Shown one piece after another: positions 1 to 11,887 of a stretch of 64,000 nucleotides of DNA. A model generated the notes under the pieces. The model was not told the origin of the DNA, did no database searches, and worked only from the letters and a program-made list of their open reading frames with translations. Source of the DNA: Eimeria necatrix (Eukaryota; Apicomplexa; Conoidasida; Eucoccidiorida; Eimeriidae); assembly GCF_000499385.1 (NCBI RefSeq), contig NW_013654970.1:1-64000 (forward strand), read 5' to 3'. Every line of letters begins with the position of its first letter. The first letter of the stretch is position 1. A program made the position numbers and the translations under genes.

Positions 1-663
1 CTCTAGAGCACTAACCAGCCCCATTGTAGTGTCTGTGCACTACAGTGGCTGTGCTGTGGGAGCACGGCATTCCTAGCTCGTTCCTGCTCTGAGAAATAAT
101 TTTTGCCTCCGCTGTGTAGTGCCGTACGCCGCCCTGATTTTCTGTTGGGTAGGAGGGTAGCGCAATGAGATTCAAGGGTTGATAAATGGTACCATGGATC
201 ATGCCACCAAAAAGAAACTAGTCTGTAGAAGGCTTGAAGCCTCAAATCGAAGCCAATTTCATTAGTGTGGTAAGAAAAAGCCAGGAAGAAGTACATTTCG
301 GCAGCCCATCGGTAACTACTTGTGTCTTTACAAGAAAGCGAGCGCGGTCCCTTCTCTGGAATCCTGTGGAATTGCTCATATCAAGAGCATAGTCCCCCAA
401 TTTATCCACAAAAAAAGAACTCTTGCAAACTGGAACAAGCGAAAACCGCCTTCATCTATTCTTTTTCTCGCTCTTTGGAGCATGGAACTCTCTGTACGTC
501 GTTCTCATCAGGTGTACGCGAATATGATTAGTGCCCCCTCGCGCGCTGCATTCGACTTGCACCGTTCTCACCCTGTCAGTAAACAACCTCAGCTTATCCA
601 CATGACTTCCTACACTCCGTAGGGCTTTTGGAGCGGTTTGACAGAACAATGTAACAGAGTCAA
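1..663. other. No gene recognised (left edge)
   Basis: Open frames here are short on both strands, lack family features and have no convincing splice structure. The stretch leads directly into the gag-like frame at 664 and may hold its degraded upstream part, but no long terminal repeat can be recognised. Confidence 0.5.
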
Positions 664-1236
664 TTGTTAACGGAGTTAGCTAAAGTACGGTGGAATGGTA
701 ACCCGAAGGAATACACGGACCGATTTGCGGCTGTAGCGGAGCGTGGGTTGGGTTTTGCCCTCGACGAACTCGCGGACTATTACTGCACCGGGCTACCGAC
801 AGACCTCCATTTTCTAATAACCAATAACGTACAAGTGAAATATCAGTCGTGGGGACAAGCGGCGACTGCCTCAACACGGCTCTACGAGCCCAAGCAGAGT
901 GTGCTGGAACTCCGAGAAAGAACCAGTAGAGCCATTAGGGCTGCCGTCCAAGCTAGTGGACCTCGAGGGCGCCAGGAAATTGAAAATCTTCCTGGGGGAA
1001 CCCATACTAACTGCTTTGAGTGTCAGGGTCGCGGACATCCGGCACGTGTCTGCCCTAGCAAAGGGGAACGCACCAGACGTCTGGGGGAAATCTGCAAGAA
1101 GTGTGGCGGTGTGGGACACTATGCTCGGGACTGTCCTACGTATGAACGAGGCCGGCCCGAGCCGGTGGACAAGAGCAGTAGGGCGCCCAGCCGTCCTAGC
1201 ACTGAGAAGACGGAACGATTAAACGTGCGGGCCTAG
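664..1236 (+). pseudogene. Ty3/gypsy-like gag fragment with two CCHC zinc knuckles
   Basis: This open frame of about 190 codons has no ATG at its left end and a stop close upstream. The N-terminal half looks like a retrotransposon capsid: a Trp in a W-N-G-N-P-K-E-Y context, then a helical stretch ending in a G-L-P motif. Two adjacent zinc knuckles follow at about residues 118-131 (CFECQGRGHPARVC) and 142-155 (CKKCGGVGHYARDC). Both fit C-x2-C-x4-H-x4-C, the nucleic-acid-binding motif of gag nucleocapsids. The tail is Arg/Pro/Ser-rich. No protease or reverse transcriptase frame follows downstream, so this is a truncated relic. A cellular CCHC protein exon is the alternative, but the capsid-like N-terminus argues for gag. 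It lies on the strand opposite to the integrase relic at the other end of the window. Confidence 0.72.
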
Positions 1237-4200
1237 GCGTGGTTGGAAGCGAGCGTTCTAGGCCGCGTAGCCATGGCAAAGGGATGATGTATGCGGCGCA
1301 GTCAGTCCCAGGGCATGAGGCTTGCAAAGAGACGCCGAAGCTGCAGCGCTCAACACTCCCATACAGAGAGAAAAATATTGCGAGAACAGGGATGTGTGCC
1401 CACCTTGATGGTGGTGGGATTCTTTTGGCTTTTAAACAGTGTCACTTGAGAGAATTGATAGGTCTGAAGCTGAGTATTCAGAACAGGACAGATACATGTG
1501 AGCCAAGCAGAGTTCCGCTCACTACAGCATCAGTGCAGCAGCAAACCCCGAGCCTCGAGCCTAGCTACAGGGCGCGATGAACCGGAGATGCTGCAACACT
1601 AAGTCTTTTATGATTCTTTACAACTGCATGCTATTTGTTCTGGTTCCGAAGCATCCAGCCTCTGAAGGATGTGTCTGCACAGCATTGTATTGCTGCACAC
1701 TAGAGCCCCAGGCACATTGCTGGTGGCTTACCCCGTTGCATCGCTAGTCTCCGGTACACTCTCACTGTAGTGTCCTGCGTCGTCGTTCCATGTATCCTTG
1801 GAAAGATGATTCTCATCGGAAGCGTTGGGGTTTGCAGGCCCACAGGTGATTTAGATGTCACGCCGCGCTGGCTCACATGATGGAAAGCTGTAAGCACTCT
1901 AGCTCAGCATGCAATCTCTCCTCGAAAAGTGCAGTATTCGTACCTTTCATGGATTCTAAATTAGCCTCTGCGAGAATCAACAAACTTTCAGTGACATAGC
2001 TTTGACGCGGGCAGCTGCTTGACGGGCCACCCACCTCATTGCTTGGCACTTTTCTCGACAGAAATGGAATTCCTAAGTAATTAGAGTGGAACCTAAGCAG
2101 GTCAAGAGATGGCAGCAGTTGGGTCTCGCTAGTTGCGTCGTGCAGATGAACATTGGTCAGAGGTTCCAGCGCCGTTCCACGTTATACGCTATCCTTGTAA
2201 CGCCTGTGGAAAGCCGGTATAGCGGCATGGGTCGGCAAGAACCATTTTTAGACGACGCTTGGGGGGGGGAATTCCCCTAGTTTTGAGAAAAAGGAAATTT
2301 GGAAATGCCTGAAGCCTTCGCCTTCCAAAGAGACAACAGTCACAGTTAGAAAGGCTCTCCCTCATTAGGGCGTACTGATACGCTACACGGCAGTCTGCCT
2401 GATTCACCAAACCCATTAAATACAATAGCCATAATGCTTCACTTAGATTATGGTGCCTTCTGAGTTGACCCTAGTTATGTATTGATTCTAGTAGTTTTTA
2501 TTGATGAGCCTTTTGAGGCAGAAGGCGGAGCTGCTAGCGAAAAGGTGTGCCACCTCGGAGCCTTTCTAGTACACAACAGGAGTCCTTTACCCCAATCGGT
2601 CAATAAGAGCAAGTGTTGAAGGCTGGACATCACCTACAGCAATTAGTGTTGATACTGAAGTGTCAAACGTTCAACTTTCCTGCACAAACGGGCCTTGGCG
2701 TATATACATGCATGCATGTCCACGTTTCTGTTGTGCATCCCGTGCTAACATTCTACTAACAACTGGTGAAGAGCTCCACAAGGCAGAGAGGGGACTGGAA
2801 GGCCCCCTGTTCTCCTTCTTTTCAACAAAAATTTTGCCTTACCCAACTGCCTTTTTACTGGGGAGCCTGATGCTTTTCCATGTTGTTGCTTCAATATCTG
2901 GCACGTAACTTGCGCTCCAGCAGCTGACTCGGTTTTGAAGTCGCACGTTTAGAGTATTTCCACCTTATGTATGCGTCCATTTCCCTGGCCGATACTAAAA
3001 CTTGGAAAAGGGGTGAATTCCTACGCTTGTCAGATTTAGCTCACACTTCAACGCATCAACACTGTCAATTTGGCATGATATTTGGGGGTCGGCAGTGCCA
3101 GATGCGTGAAATTCGTAAATTTTGGTCGAAGTTCGGCCAAGTGGTTGCTATTCATGGAACTCATTCATCAAATGAGTTGATCAGGTGGTTAGCAGCAAGC
3201 CATACCATCAGCTGCACGGTAGGGGGCACGAACTTACAACTAATATGCTTCTTAGCTTGAAATATAAGCAGTACTGCAGTGAACAACAGGCAGAGAGCTG
3301 AAGAAGTCATTATTCATGCCACTAAATCCTCATATTGGAGAAAAAAAGCTAGCCTGCGGATGATTCCCTCGTGCTATTTCATGAAGCCTCCCATTTGTGT
3401 GTCCCACCCAGAGTTATCCGCTGACAGTGGAACTTTAGAGCTAGGCCCTCATGAAGTCATCTTTTTGGACAAGCGGAACTAATCTTCTGTTGTTCAGTTT
3501 CACAATATTGGTTACGTAGTCTGCAAGCCCCCCATATGGGGAGCATTTTAGCTGCACCTAGCGCCGAATCTAACTCAAACGCCTAAATAACACCATCATG
3601 CATCAACACTGTGCCTTATTATTATCTCTGACACTTCACTTACACGTGCCACGGGCTTGATACAGTACATGAGATCAGCACACCTGATTCACCTACCAGT
3701 GAGTGTAGCGCATTGAAATACAGCATGATTAGCCATCTACATCGCCAAGGTGAATTGGTTGCTTCGGCGTCATTATGCCACAACTTTCGAAACGAAAATT
3801 TGAAAGAAGTATATTTAGAGCTCACACCGTGTGCCGTTCGTCAGAGACAGCACAGTCTGATGAGCGCCTCACCTTGAATCTGGATCGTGCATTGACTACC
3901 ATATGACAGCAACCAGATTGCATGGAAGAACTGACCATGGCGGCATGACAACAAATATCAGTGTTAGTAGAGGGCACTTGAATCCATTTTAAGAATCAGG
4001 ACGGAGTGAAAGCATCCATTCACCTCATGTGGTGTGACGAAGCTTGAATCTGTTGTGGACGGTCCACGTGTTCGCAGGGCTGTCGCGACGGCCTAGGAGA
4101 ATGGCGAACGATGCATTTGCCATTTCTCTGCTGATGACGAAGGAATCAAGAATTATCATCCAGGTTTTGTCACAGCAGTTGGGAGAGCCCACTCATTATT

Positions 4201-4462
4201 TGAAGGCCGTTAAATCGTCCAGCTCGCTCACACCTGTTCGTTGCGCCATTCCACCATGAAGGGAAGGCGGCGTAGCTGTATGCGACTTAGCCTTTCATAA
4301 AGCATATTTAGACTTTCACCCGAAGTCACACTTACAAAGTGCAGTGCCCGAAAGCCCAAGGCGGCGCGGAACCCTGCTCTAGCGAGACGAGTGCTGTATT
4401 CGTTCGCTGACGGTCTAACAGGGCTCTCGCTGCGCAGGCTTTCCACCATAGCAACCAGCATA
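1237..4462. other. Spacer without recognisable gene
   Basis: About 3.2 kb with only short frames on either strand (longest near 110 codons, 1239-1580 +), none with recognisable motifs or coherent splice phases. It could hold decayed pol sequence of the gag-bearing element, but I could not identify protease, reverse transcriptase or RNase H motifs. The right end must include the 5' region of the laforin gene. Confidence 0.5.
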
Positions 4463-6390
4463 ATGCGCCTGCGGTTTAGCTGCGTAGCATTTGTTCCGCC
4501 TGGATCTCAACTAGGAGTTTCGGGGAGCCCCGACTTCTTAGGTCGTTGGGATCCTTGCAAATGCCTCCCGTTATTGCCATACAGCTCGCCTTCTGAAGGT
4601 GGGATTGAACCCAGCCTGTGGTTCGCAGACGTGGAGGTCAACGAGAAAAGTCTGGAACGCTGTGGGCAGTCCGCTGCAGGGGCAGCAGGGTCCAGCAGCC
4701 ATCGGTGTAACGGCACGGAAGGTGCTGCTGACACTTTTTCAGATAAGCTAATAGCAGCTATAACCTGCAGAGACTCCGCATCGGCAGGGACGCAGCGTTC
4801 GGCATTTCTCCCAGATACACTTTCTTCAACAAACGACGAAGCGTCAAGTATTGCAGCGGCGGCTTACTGCCGTGTTGACCACAGGGCACCTCGTATTGCT
4901 GCAATACTTGAGCAGCACCCTCTTAAGCGAGTGCAGTTCGAATACAAATTTATTTTGTGGAACTCACAAAAGCCTGTGGCTCCGTACGTGCCAGATACAC
5001 CTGGGGAATCGTTTCAGCGTTCTGCCTACGGCAGCCCTTCCTGCACATGGCGTACTTGGCTGTTTCCTCCCGCTCCCGCGCAGCATGCCGAGCCGCCTTC
5101 CAATAGCCTACATGTTATCTGGGAGGGGTCTGGCCCGGAGACTAACAGGAAGTTCTTCTTCGATCCGATGGACGTTGTGGTGGATGAATCTGAAAGTGGG
5201 AGCCTGGAGGTACTGTATCTGTGCAAGGTTTCCAGGTTTGAGGATCCGAGGAGTAGGCGGTCTAGAACAGCGGAGTGTACAAGCACCTAGCATACTTAAA
5301 AAGTAGATAGTCAGTGTGTTTGCTAAGCAGACCTGCGCTAAGACGACGGCTGACCCGAACGGTACTTGGTTCTTGCGCGTCACAGTGGACACAACACAAC
5401 TCACGCTACACGCAGGCCTCCAGCAGTTTGCTTTGGGAGCCTCTGGGGTTCTTTGTCCTGTTCAGCTAGACTGTGGAGTGATAGATCGGCGCAGATGCAG
5501 TTGTGTGCTACGTTTGCAGCTGGGGATGCTAGTGAGCACGGCCACACAACATTTTTCTACAACACTGTGAAGGCACAGGGACGTATGCATTACTCGCGCA
5601 TTCTCCCAAATCTTTACGTGGGATCTTGCCCTCGTCAGCTCAAGCACATCCGACAGCTGAAGGAGGAGCTGAAAGTGACCGTGGTTTTCAATATGCAAAC
5701 TGCAGATGACATGAAGTAAGCCAAACGGTGGCGGTAATGGGGCCTCTTTTTCGAAGTCAGGCAGCGGAGGGAGCACGCTTGGCGGCGCTTTCAGATCACT
5801 GAGTGTGTGCTCGTCGTTATTTGTATTCCTGTAGTTGCTATTTTTTTCCCCACTGTCATCCATTTCTGGTGAGCAGGACAAATTTCCCCGATCCGCTGGC
5901 TAGCAAGCGAACGCCGGAGGCAGCGGGCCAGCTGTACGAGTCCGCCGGCCTCCGTTACGTGTGGATGCCCACAGAGGACATGAGTGATGCTTGCCGGAAG
6001 CTTGCAGTGGCCCAGTGTGCCCTGATATTAGATGCCCTGATTCAGGTAGTCTGCTTCCCCCAACCCACCTCACGGGAGAAAGAACAAGGCAGAGTGCCGA
6101 ATGCGTATATTTTGTTCTTTCCCTCACGAAGTTCCCTGTCTGCTTTCTTGCGCGGTTGTGAACAGAACGGCCACAGCGTCTACGTTCACTGCAATGCTGG
6201 TGTGGGGAGGAGTGTTGCAGCAGTCAGCGCATACTTGTGCTTTTGCGTGGGCCTTGATGTCCGCAAAGTCAATTTTTTGGTAAGCACCAAACGGCCAGTT
6301 GCCTATTGGGACGAGAAGGCCATCGAGGCCGGACTCATTGATTTCAATGACAAATATGGCAGGGTCAAACAGCCATTGAAGAGTAATTGA
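4463..6390 (+). CDS. EPM2A: Laforin-type glucan phosphatase (CBM20 plus dual-specificity phosphatase)
   Basis: Laforins dephosphorylate glucans. In coccidia the substrate would be storage amylopectin in the cytosol. Likely exons are 4463-5209, 5501-5715, 5877-6045 and 6166-6390 (about 451 aa); phases agree at every junction. The first Met opens a CBM20 starch-binding module (M-R-L-R-F-S-C, then G-R-W-D-P at about residues 29-33). It carries a low-complexity insert before the strand with Q-F-E-Y-K-F. Exon 2 holds the laforin hallmark MHYSRILPNLYVGSCPRQ. Exon 3 has Y-V-W-M-P-T-E-D-M, with the general-acid Asp region. Exon 4 has the catalytic loop HCNAGVGRS (Cys at about 386, Arg 392). Human laforin is near 331 aa; the excess is mostly the CBM insert. 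Exon 1 might instead end at 5227 and exon 2 start at 5495, both phase-compatible, and a further small exon between 5227 and 5495 is not excluded. The active site is intact. Confidence 0.92.
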
Positions 6391-6795
6391 GGAGGAGCTG
6401 GGACAACTGCCTTCGCCACAAAGTTTTGCATTTTTTGCCGGAGCGTCTTTCTTCTCTTGTATGTTGCCAGTTGGGCGATAGGTCCCGCAGTTTAGAGAAC
6501 ACGGGCAAGCCACGACAGCATTCTTTTCTAGACTGCGCAGGGCTAGGAAAACGCAGTTAGGGCCATGCAGAGTATGCGGATATGTCGAGGCCGAGCCTGT
6601 GTCACTGCGAAGGGATCAACGTGTGTATACACAGTCGCCTTTTGTGCAGCGAATCCCTCTGTAGACAAGTTGCATACGGACAAGATGCATTCCCTACAAA
6701 TGCAACAAAGTGGGCCAGCGATAGGACAAGATTAGTCAAGCACCAGAAGGCATCACGGATAGCAGTCTGCCCCAGTCCAATGTAACAGATGCCTG

Positions 6796-8567
6796 TTAAA
6801 CTCCACAGTCCGCATGGAACTGGCTCGCGCTCATGTATACATAGGGACTAGTGTTCAGTGCATCGTTACAACTTACTGAAACAATAGCTGGAAAGTACTT
6901 CGTCTTGTGACGAGACGAATTCGGACGGACTTCAGTGAAGCGCCAGTGAGATACTCCGTGTAGAAGGCAGTAAGGAAAGGGAAATTCATCGGCGTTCTGA
7001 CACTCGGGTGGCGCATTGCGTTGGTAAGGAGGAAAGCCGAATGATGACATGGGCAAGTAAGCGAACGGCCCGGGAACGTCATCCTCGTGCTGCATTTCAG
7101 AGACTCGCATAACTGCAGTGTTGAAGGAGGAGGTGCGAAGCTTATACCGGGATGGCGCTGACTGCGACGTGTGAAGACTTCAGTATCTCGCTGGCAGTCT
7201 TGCCTTCCTCGGACTTGTACAGATACAGCATATTAGACGACCTGTCCAGAGGATCAATCGTGGGTATTATTTTCTCGAACGAAAGAGAGCCCCCCAATCT
7301 CGACGTCAAGTGGTATCCGCCGTCGAGGTTGTATGGTTCATGTGCAATGTACTGCTGAGAGCACCGCAGTGAGGAGAGACACGAAAGTTCAAAGCCATGC
7401 ACCGTTAATGAAGTGAGAGCGCCGCCTGTGCAAAGATAACTTTTCAGTATTATCACCGCACATCTCCTTTTGCAGACTACCTTGAGCAAGGCCGTTTCCT
7501 ACGCAGTTGTCTGTGCGCGCAGGAACCTCAATAATGAAACTTCTACAGTTTGAGGCCAGCTTCAGCGGCGCTATCATTGAGCAGCCCTCTGTTTGCCGGC
7601 CATTGTATAATAGGTTCGACAGAATGCTGCGGTGATGATCATGCAGCTGCCTGAAGAACTCCACGTCACCGCAGCCCATCTTTTTCTATTTTCCATCCAC
7701 ACGTACGTGTCCAGGGGTATTAGTGGCTGCGGGCTTTTCGTGACGCGAACAAAACTCCTCAGGAGAGCCACTGAAGTCCCCACAAGTGAAAAGGCAAACT
7801 GCACGGCTTCTGCTGTTTGAACGGGCGGCTTGGGCGGCGGCTTCGGCACCGCTTTCTGGTCCCCTGGCCAGCCTAGAGGCCGCAGAGCACTTGCCACCGC
7901 CCCCTAAAGTTTTATTCTTACTGTCTCCAGTTCAACTTTTGAGGCAATATATAGTGCATCATTACCTCAACTGCACTGAGAGATGCTGAGATCTGCCTGA
8001 ACATGGAGGCTGCCGGAGATGTCCTCAGTGCCACAGAAATAGCAGTCTGGAGGGCATGCTGTTCGCTGCAATTCAAGTTGTTCGTTGTGCAGTACTCCAC
8101 TGCAGCTTTCTGCATCTGAGAAGTAAATTGGCGGTAAGCTGAACTAATTGGCTTCCGAGCCTGCGGTGGCAAGATGGAGACATTCTGCATTGCAAATATC
8201 GGAGGCTCCCCGATCGTAACAGGCTCTCGCGGCTGGAAATCTGGGCCGCTATAGGCAGCTCCAACGATGAAACCATCTCCCCTCCTTAGCTCGTCTTCCT
8301 CCGTTTGAAGATGCGTTGGCTCTTCGGCAAACGCTTTGGCTCCAGAGGTGTGCGAGTCATGAGGCTGCCTCTTGTGGAGACCCGAAACCAGTGGTTGTGT
8401 CACAGAATCTACTAGGAATGACAGTGGAGGGGCGATGCTCTGAGAGCCCTTAGGCACTATCTTTTGCGTCGCCTGCAGCCCATCGTGCAACTTCTCATCG
8501 GGCAGCGAGGTGGGGAGGGCTGTTTTGCTTGGAATAGCATCGGCGGCCCGTAGAAGCCATGCAGGCT
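6796..8567 (-). CDS. Hypothetical multi-exon protein, unrecognised
   Basis: At least five minus-strand exons connect in phase: about 8567-7923, 7879-7695, then a segment starting near 7634, about 7351-7148, and 7087 downward. The first contains a region rich in Gln/Ala/Ser helices (T-S-Q-M-Q-K-A-A-V-E-Y-C). The last two are rich in aromatic residues and Pro (G-F-P-P-Y-Q-R-N-A-P-P). Donors such as CA|GTAAGA, CAC|GTACGT and CCG|GTATAAG support the strand. The exon at 8567 follows a TAG acceptor, so the start codon must lie farther upstream and was not located. At the 3' end either the frame runs to the stop at 6796 or a GTAAGT donor near 6875 leads to another exon. No domain is recognisable, and one proposed intron (about 60 nt) is short. 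It converges on laforin. Confidence 0.5.
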
Positions 8568-9450
8568 ACAATTTGAATGGTCTGGGTGGTGGCCTGCCCA
8601 TCTGTTGAGTAATATGATGCATGTTTACCAGCTTGAATGGCAGTGAGGATGGCGTGAAGGCCTGCTCCTGAACGGCCGGAAAAAAGTTGGAAGAACCTGG
8701 TTTTATAGCGTGTTTCAATTTTTCAACTGCATTTTGAGGCTAAAATAACAACTCCCTTGCCATTTTTCTCGTGGGGTCCATCATTTAGCGGTGATTTCAA
8801 GGGGGAACTACCGAGGTTCCGTGTCTCGAAAGCTTCGACACCAAGAAGTGACCAAGAGATAAATATGGGTTCTGAAAAGTGATTCATGTGTGCATAAAAG
8901 TAAAAACATATGAAACATTCAAGGAAACGGGATCCTTACGGAGAATACACTGAGTACATATTGCTGTCTTGATGAACCGGAAGGACAACCTCCTAATGAA
9001 AAGCGACATGGTCCCTCTAAGTGAGGTCGACTGAAGCCAAAGCGGCACAGACAGAAATTGTAAAAAGCATCGGTACTACTAGTTGAATGTACTGGCACTC
9101 AGACCAGGCATAAGGAACTCAGCGCATCCTAGCCCAGCTCATCATGATCCTTCATGCCGCTGCTGTGTACGAACTGCTCGAGCAGCATAGATGCTGGCTA
9201 CTACTCTCCTCGAAATATACAAATGATTGTATCGAGTAAAGTGAATTGCTTCTGTAGGTTATTATTTGTACTTTCCGAAAGGTGCTGGTTCTTCGAAACT
9301 GCTCACTTCTGCAGGTCAAACTGTCATGCCCTTTCCAACGTTGCCGTTCAGCGTCGGAGCCTGGCAATTGGGAATTCCACCTTCTTTTTTTTCAATTTGA
9401 GACTCAAAAACATTAAATACTAAATTGTTTCTCCTTGTTTTCTTTGCCAA
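8568..9450. other. Spacer, possibly with the 5' exon of the minus-strand gene
   Basis: No open frame here has family features. The missing first exon and promoter of the minus-strand gene ending near 6796 should lie in this stretch. A short plus-strand frame begins at an ATG near 9144 and meets a GTAAAG donor-like site near 9235, but its phase does not join the next plus-strand frame. Confidence 0.4.
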
Positions 9451-9951
9451 TTGTTAAAAGTGCCCGCCGTCGAAGACTTGCTATCGAGCACGTGGCAGCT
9501 CGAAATGCCAACTAGCGCCATCGCCGATTATCAACACGATTGCAAAATGCCCCGAAGCATTCTGCCGAAAGATTGCTGTGTGGTGCACGGCAATGAAACC
9601 GTTGGTGAACATGTGCTCACGGAACAAAACCACTTCACAGCGCACGCTGAGCAACAGCCAGAAATCCCCTTGGTGCTTGGAGGCGAGGCACCGGACTCTA
9701 TACGGCCGTGGACGCAGCAGTGTTTTCAAAGGTGTGAGACAGGCAGGCTGACCAACGTTGCCACGGTGAGGTCATGGGTGGCAGTCACGGGCCTCTCTTC
9801 CTTCCCCCTTCCGCCTGCTCCCGCACAGCCGCGCCCGCGAGAGCACTGCGAACTGCCAGGCTTTTCATGCGGCTGCTTCGTGCGTTGTCCCCCAGTCAGT
9901 GCCGACGAATGCCCCCTAGACTCTAGACGGGAGTCTAAAGTTCGTCGGTAG
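9451..9951 (+). CDS. Hypothetical ORF, weak
   Basis: A plus-strand frame of 166 codons that is rich in Glu, Asp, Cys and His in its first two thirds and Pro-rich at the end. A good donor (ACG|GTGAGG near 9765) lies inside it, so only about 9451-9765 may be exon, with the Pro-rich part intronic. The first codon is not ATG and the sequence just upstream can act as an acceptor, so it would be an internal exon. No domain is recognised. It could also be chance: the antisense frame is open for about 80 codons. Confidence 0.28.
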   Translation: MLKVPAVEDLLSSTWQLEMPTSAIADYQHDCKMPRSILPKDCCVVHGNETVGEHVLTEQNHFTAHAEQQPEIPLVLGGEAPDSIRPWTQQCFQRCETGRLTNVATVRSWVAVTGLSSFPLPPAPAQPRPREHCELPGFSCGCFVRCPPVSADECPLDSRRESKVRR

Positions 9952-10253
9952 CAGGACTTGCTGCTCCGCAGGCAGCATGCTGCAGCGGGAGCGCTCGCAT
10001 GGCGCGGCTCCAGTAACAAAACTTGAGTCTAGAATTGAACTTTCTTCTGACTACACGCTTTGCCCACTACACTACGCATGGGCTTCTCTGGTACTGGCAT
10101 ATCTACTGATGCACGCAACCTGCTGCAGCGTAGCCGTTCCCAAATTAGCTTTCACCTGTCTGCGAAAAGCCGATTAAGGGCAGGCAATAAACAAAGAAAT
10201 TTGTTTGATTTGTAAACAAGAAGACCGCTTCTGGACACGCTAGTGCGCTTAGT

Positions 10254-11293
10254 TCATGCCGCCTCCTCGTCGTCCTGGGGCATCTGGAAGTACCTCAGCT
10301 CGTACGACGTCTTGTTATTTGCAACAACTCGCAGAAAGTCGCGTAGCATTTGCTTCTTCAAATACTTCTTCACGAGGTACTGCGCACAAAGTACGGACTA
10401 CGGATCTCGTCTTGTGCAAAAGCAGATGGTGACAGGAATTACTAAGAATGGTCGGCGCGTCCTAGAATAAGGCTTCCTGTTCTTAATTACGCTGCTATTT
10501 AGTTGTTCAACTGACCAAGCCTTCCCCTTCATACTAACCAAGTGTGCTGAGCACAAGTACAACAACTGTGGCCGTACCTTCAGGTAACGCTTTGAAAAGG
10601 GCAACTCGGCGGTGACGCATACTTTTGCCTTCTCCCGGAAAACCTCAATTTTCTCTCCAAAGTTGTTCAGCTTCCCCGCAACTTTAATGCGGCTCTGTAA
10701 GAACTTCTCCTGCGCAAAAACAGCCCCAAAACCTGCCGCCGACTGTTCTCACGGCGAACCGTATATACACCAGCAAAATACGACTCCCACTACTTCGGAA
10801 CAACCGTTACAGGCACAGTTTCACACTTTACCGTGCGCGGGATGCACCAATTCAGCCAGACTATATATATCCATTAGTGCATGCATTTCCGCAGAGTTAG
10901 GCCCTATTTACGAGGCCGATCACAGCGGCTACGTGTTGCGGAACCACAGCGCCGATGATGGGTGTGGGGTGGGGTAAGCACTCGTAAGGCCTCACCTCAC
11001 AACCCTACTCTGACATTGGAATATTTCGAAAGACTTTAAACGACGTCAAAAAGTACAGAGAAAGGACAAGGGAAAGAGCTGCAAGGTCTACTAACGCCGT
11101 ACATCGCAACGTAAAGTCCGCCCCATCAAGCATTGAACCGACTTACCAAACCCTTGGCCTCAAGAATATTATCTTCAACAGGCTTCTGGCAGTCGATAAC
11201 GAACTTGATCTTAGTAGCTTTGCCTGCTGTGGCAGCCTTCTTCCCTCGCGACATGTGGCTGCGGGCCTGAGCAGCACCGGATGCTGACACCAT
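10254..11293 (-). CDS. RPL22: 60S ribosomal protein L22 (eL22)
   Basis: A structural protein of the large cytosolic ribosomal subunit. Three exons, all phase 0: 11293-11147 (49 codons), 10709-10578 (44) and 10379-10254 (41 plus stop), giving 134 aa. Family landmarks run in order: [15 protein letters not shown] in exon 1; [13 protein letters not shown] then [10 protein letters not shown] in exon 2; Y-L-V-K-K-Y-L-K-K and [16 protein letters not shown] in exon 3, with the usual acidic tail (Q-D-D-E-E-A-A). Donors are TTG|GTAAGT and AAG|GTACGG; acceptors are GCGCAG. I chose the ATG at 11293 because it has A at -3 and G at +4. The in-frame ATG at 11254 has a poor context and would shorten the basic N-terminus by 13 residues. 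The gene is head-to-head with the DUF3228-type gene. Confidence 0.97.
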
Positions 11294-11887
11294 TGTGGCC
11301 ACACAAAAATCCGTCAACGATGCACCCACAAAAGGAACGTCAACGGAAAGGACTTTATTTCCGATTGTTTCTGCCCGAAATGAAGCACTGGGGGAATGGC
11401 ATGCAGGTAGAAGCTGCCGGTGCGGGGAGTGTCCGCCTCCGTAAGTAAGCCAAAGCCCCAAAATCCCAGAAGTGCATTTACATAGCGCTTGTATTCAGCT
11501 ACACAAAGGTAAAATAGAACTAGTAGAGGATAATGCTGGCGGGAGCTTCTTTTTTAAAAGAACTGTGTATGGATTAGTAGCAGTTCCTCAGCATTTCTTT
11601 CTGTGGCAACGCCCTGCCAGTTAAAGATCCATCCAGGCAATGTTTTTTTCGTCTCACACTCACCATCCGTATATACGTCCCTGATTCCCAAATTGTTTTC
11701 CTCCAGTTGAAACCTCCTTCTCTGCATAGGACGTCCACATCCAAGTGTTGTTGCAGCGGTGTCGCACGGCATGCACATTGCTAGACTGGGAAGAGCTGCG
11801 AGCTTTATTCTGCTCACTGCACGAGCAACAGTTCTACAGAGGGGGATCAATTTCGGCAGGAGAAGAGGATTCAGTCATTCAGTGGGA
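11294..11887. promoter_or_regulatory. Divergent intergenic region between RPL22 and the DUF3228-type gene
   Basis: About 594 bp separate the RPL22 start (minus strand) from the DUF3228-type start (plus strand). Both promoters and both 5' leaders must fit here. No TATA box or known coccidian ribosomal-gene motif could be identified with confidence, so this call rests on gene geometry. Confidence 0.55.
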
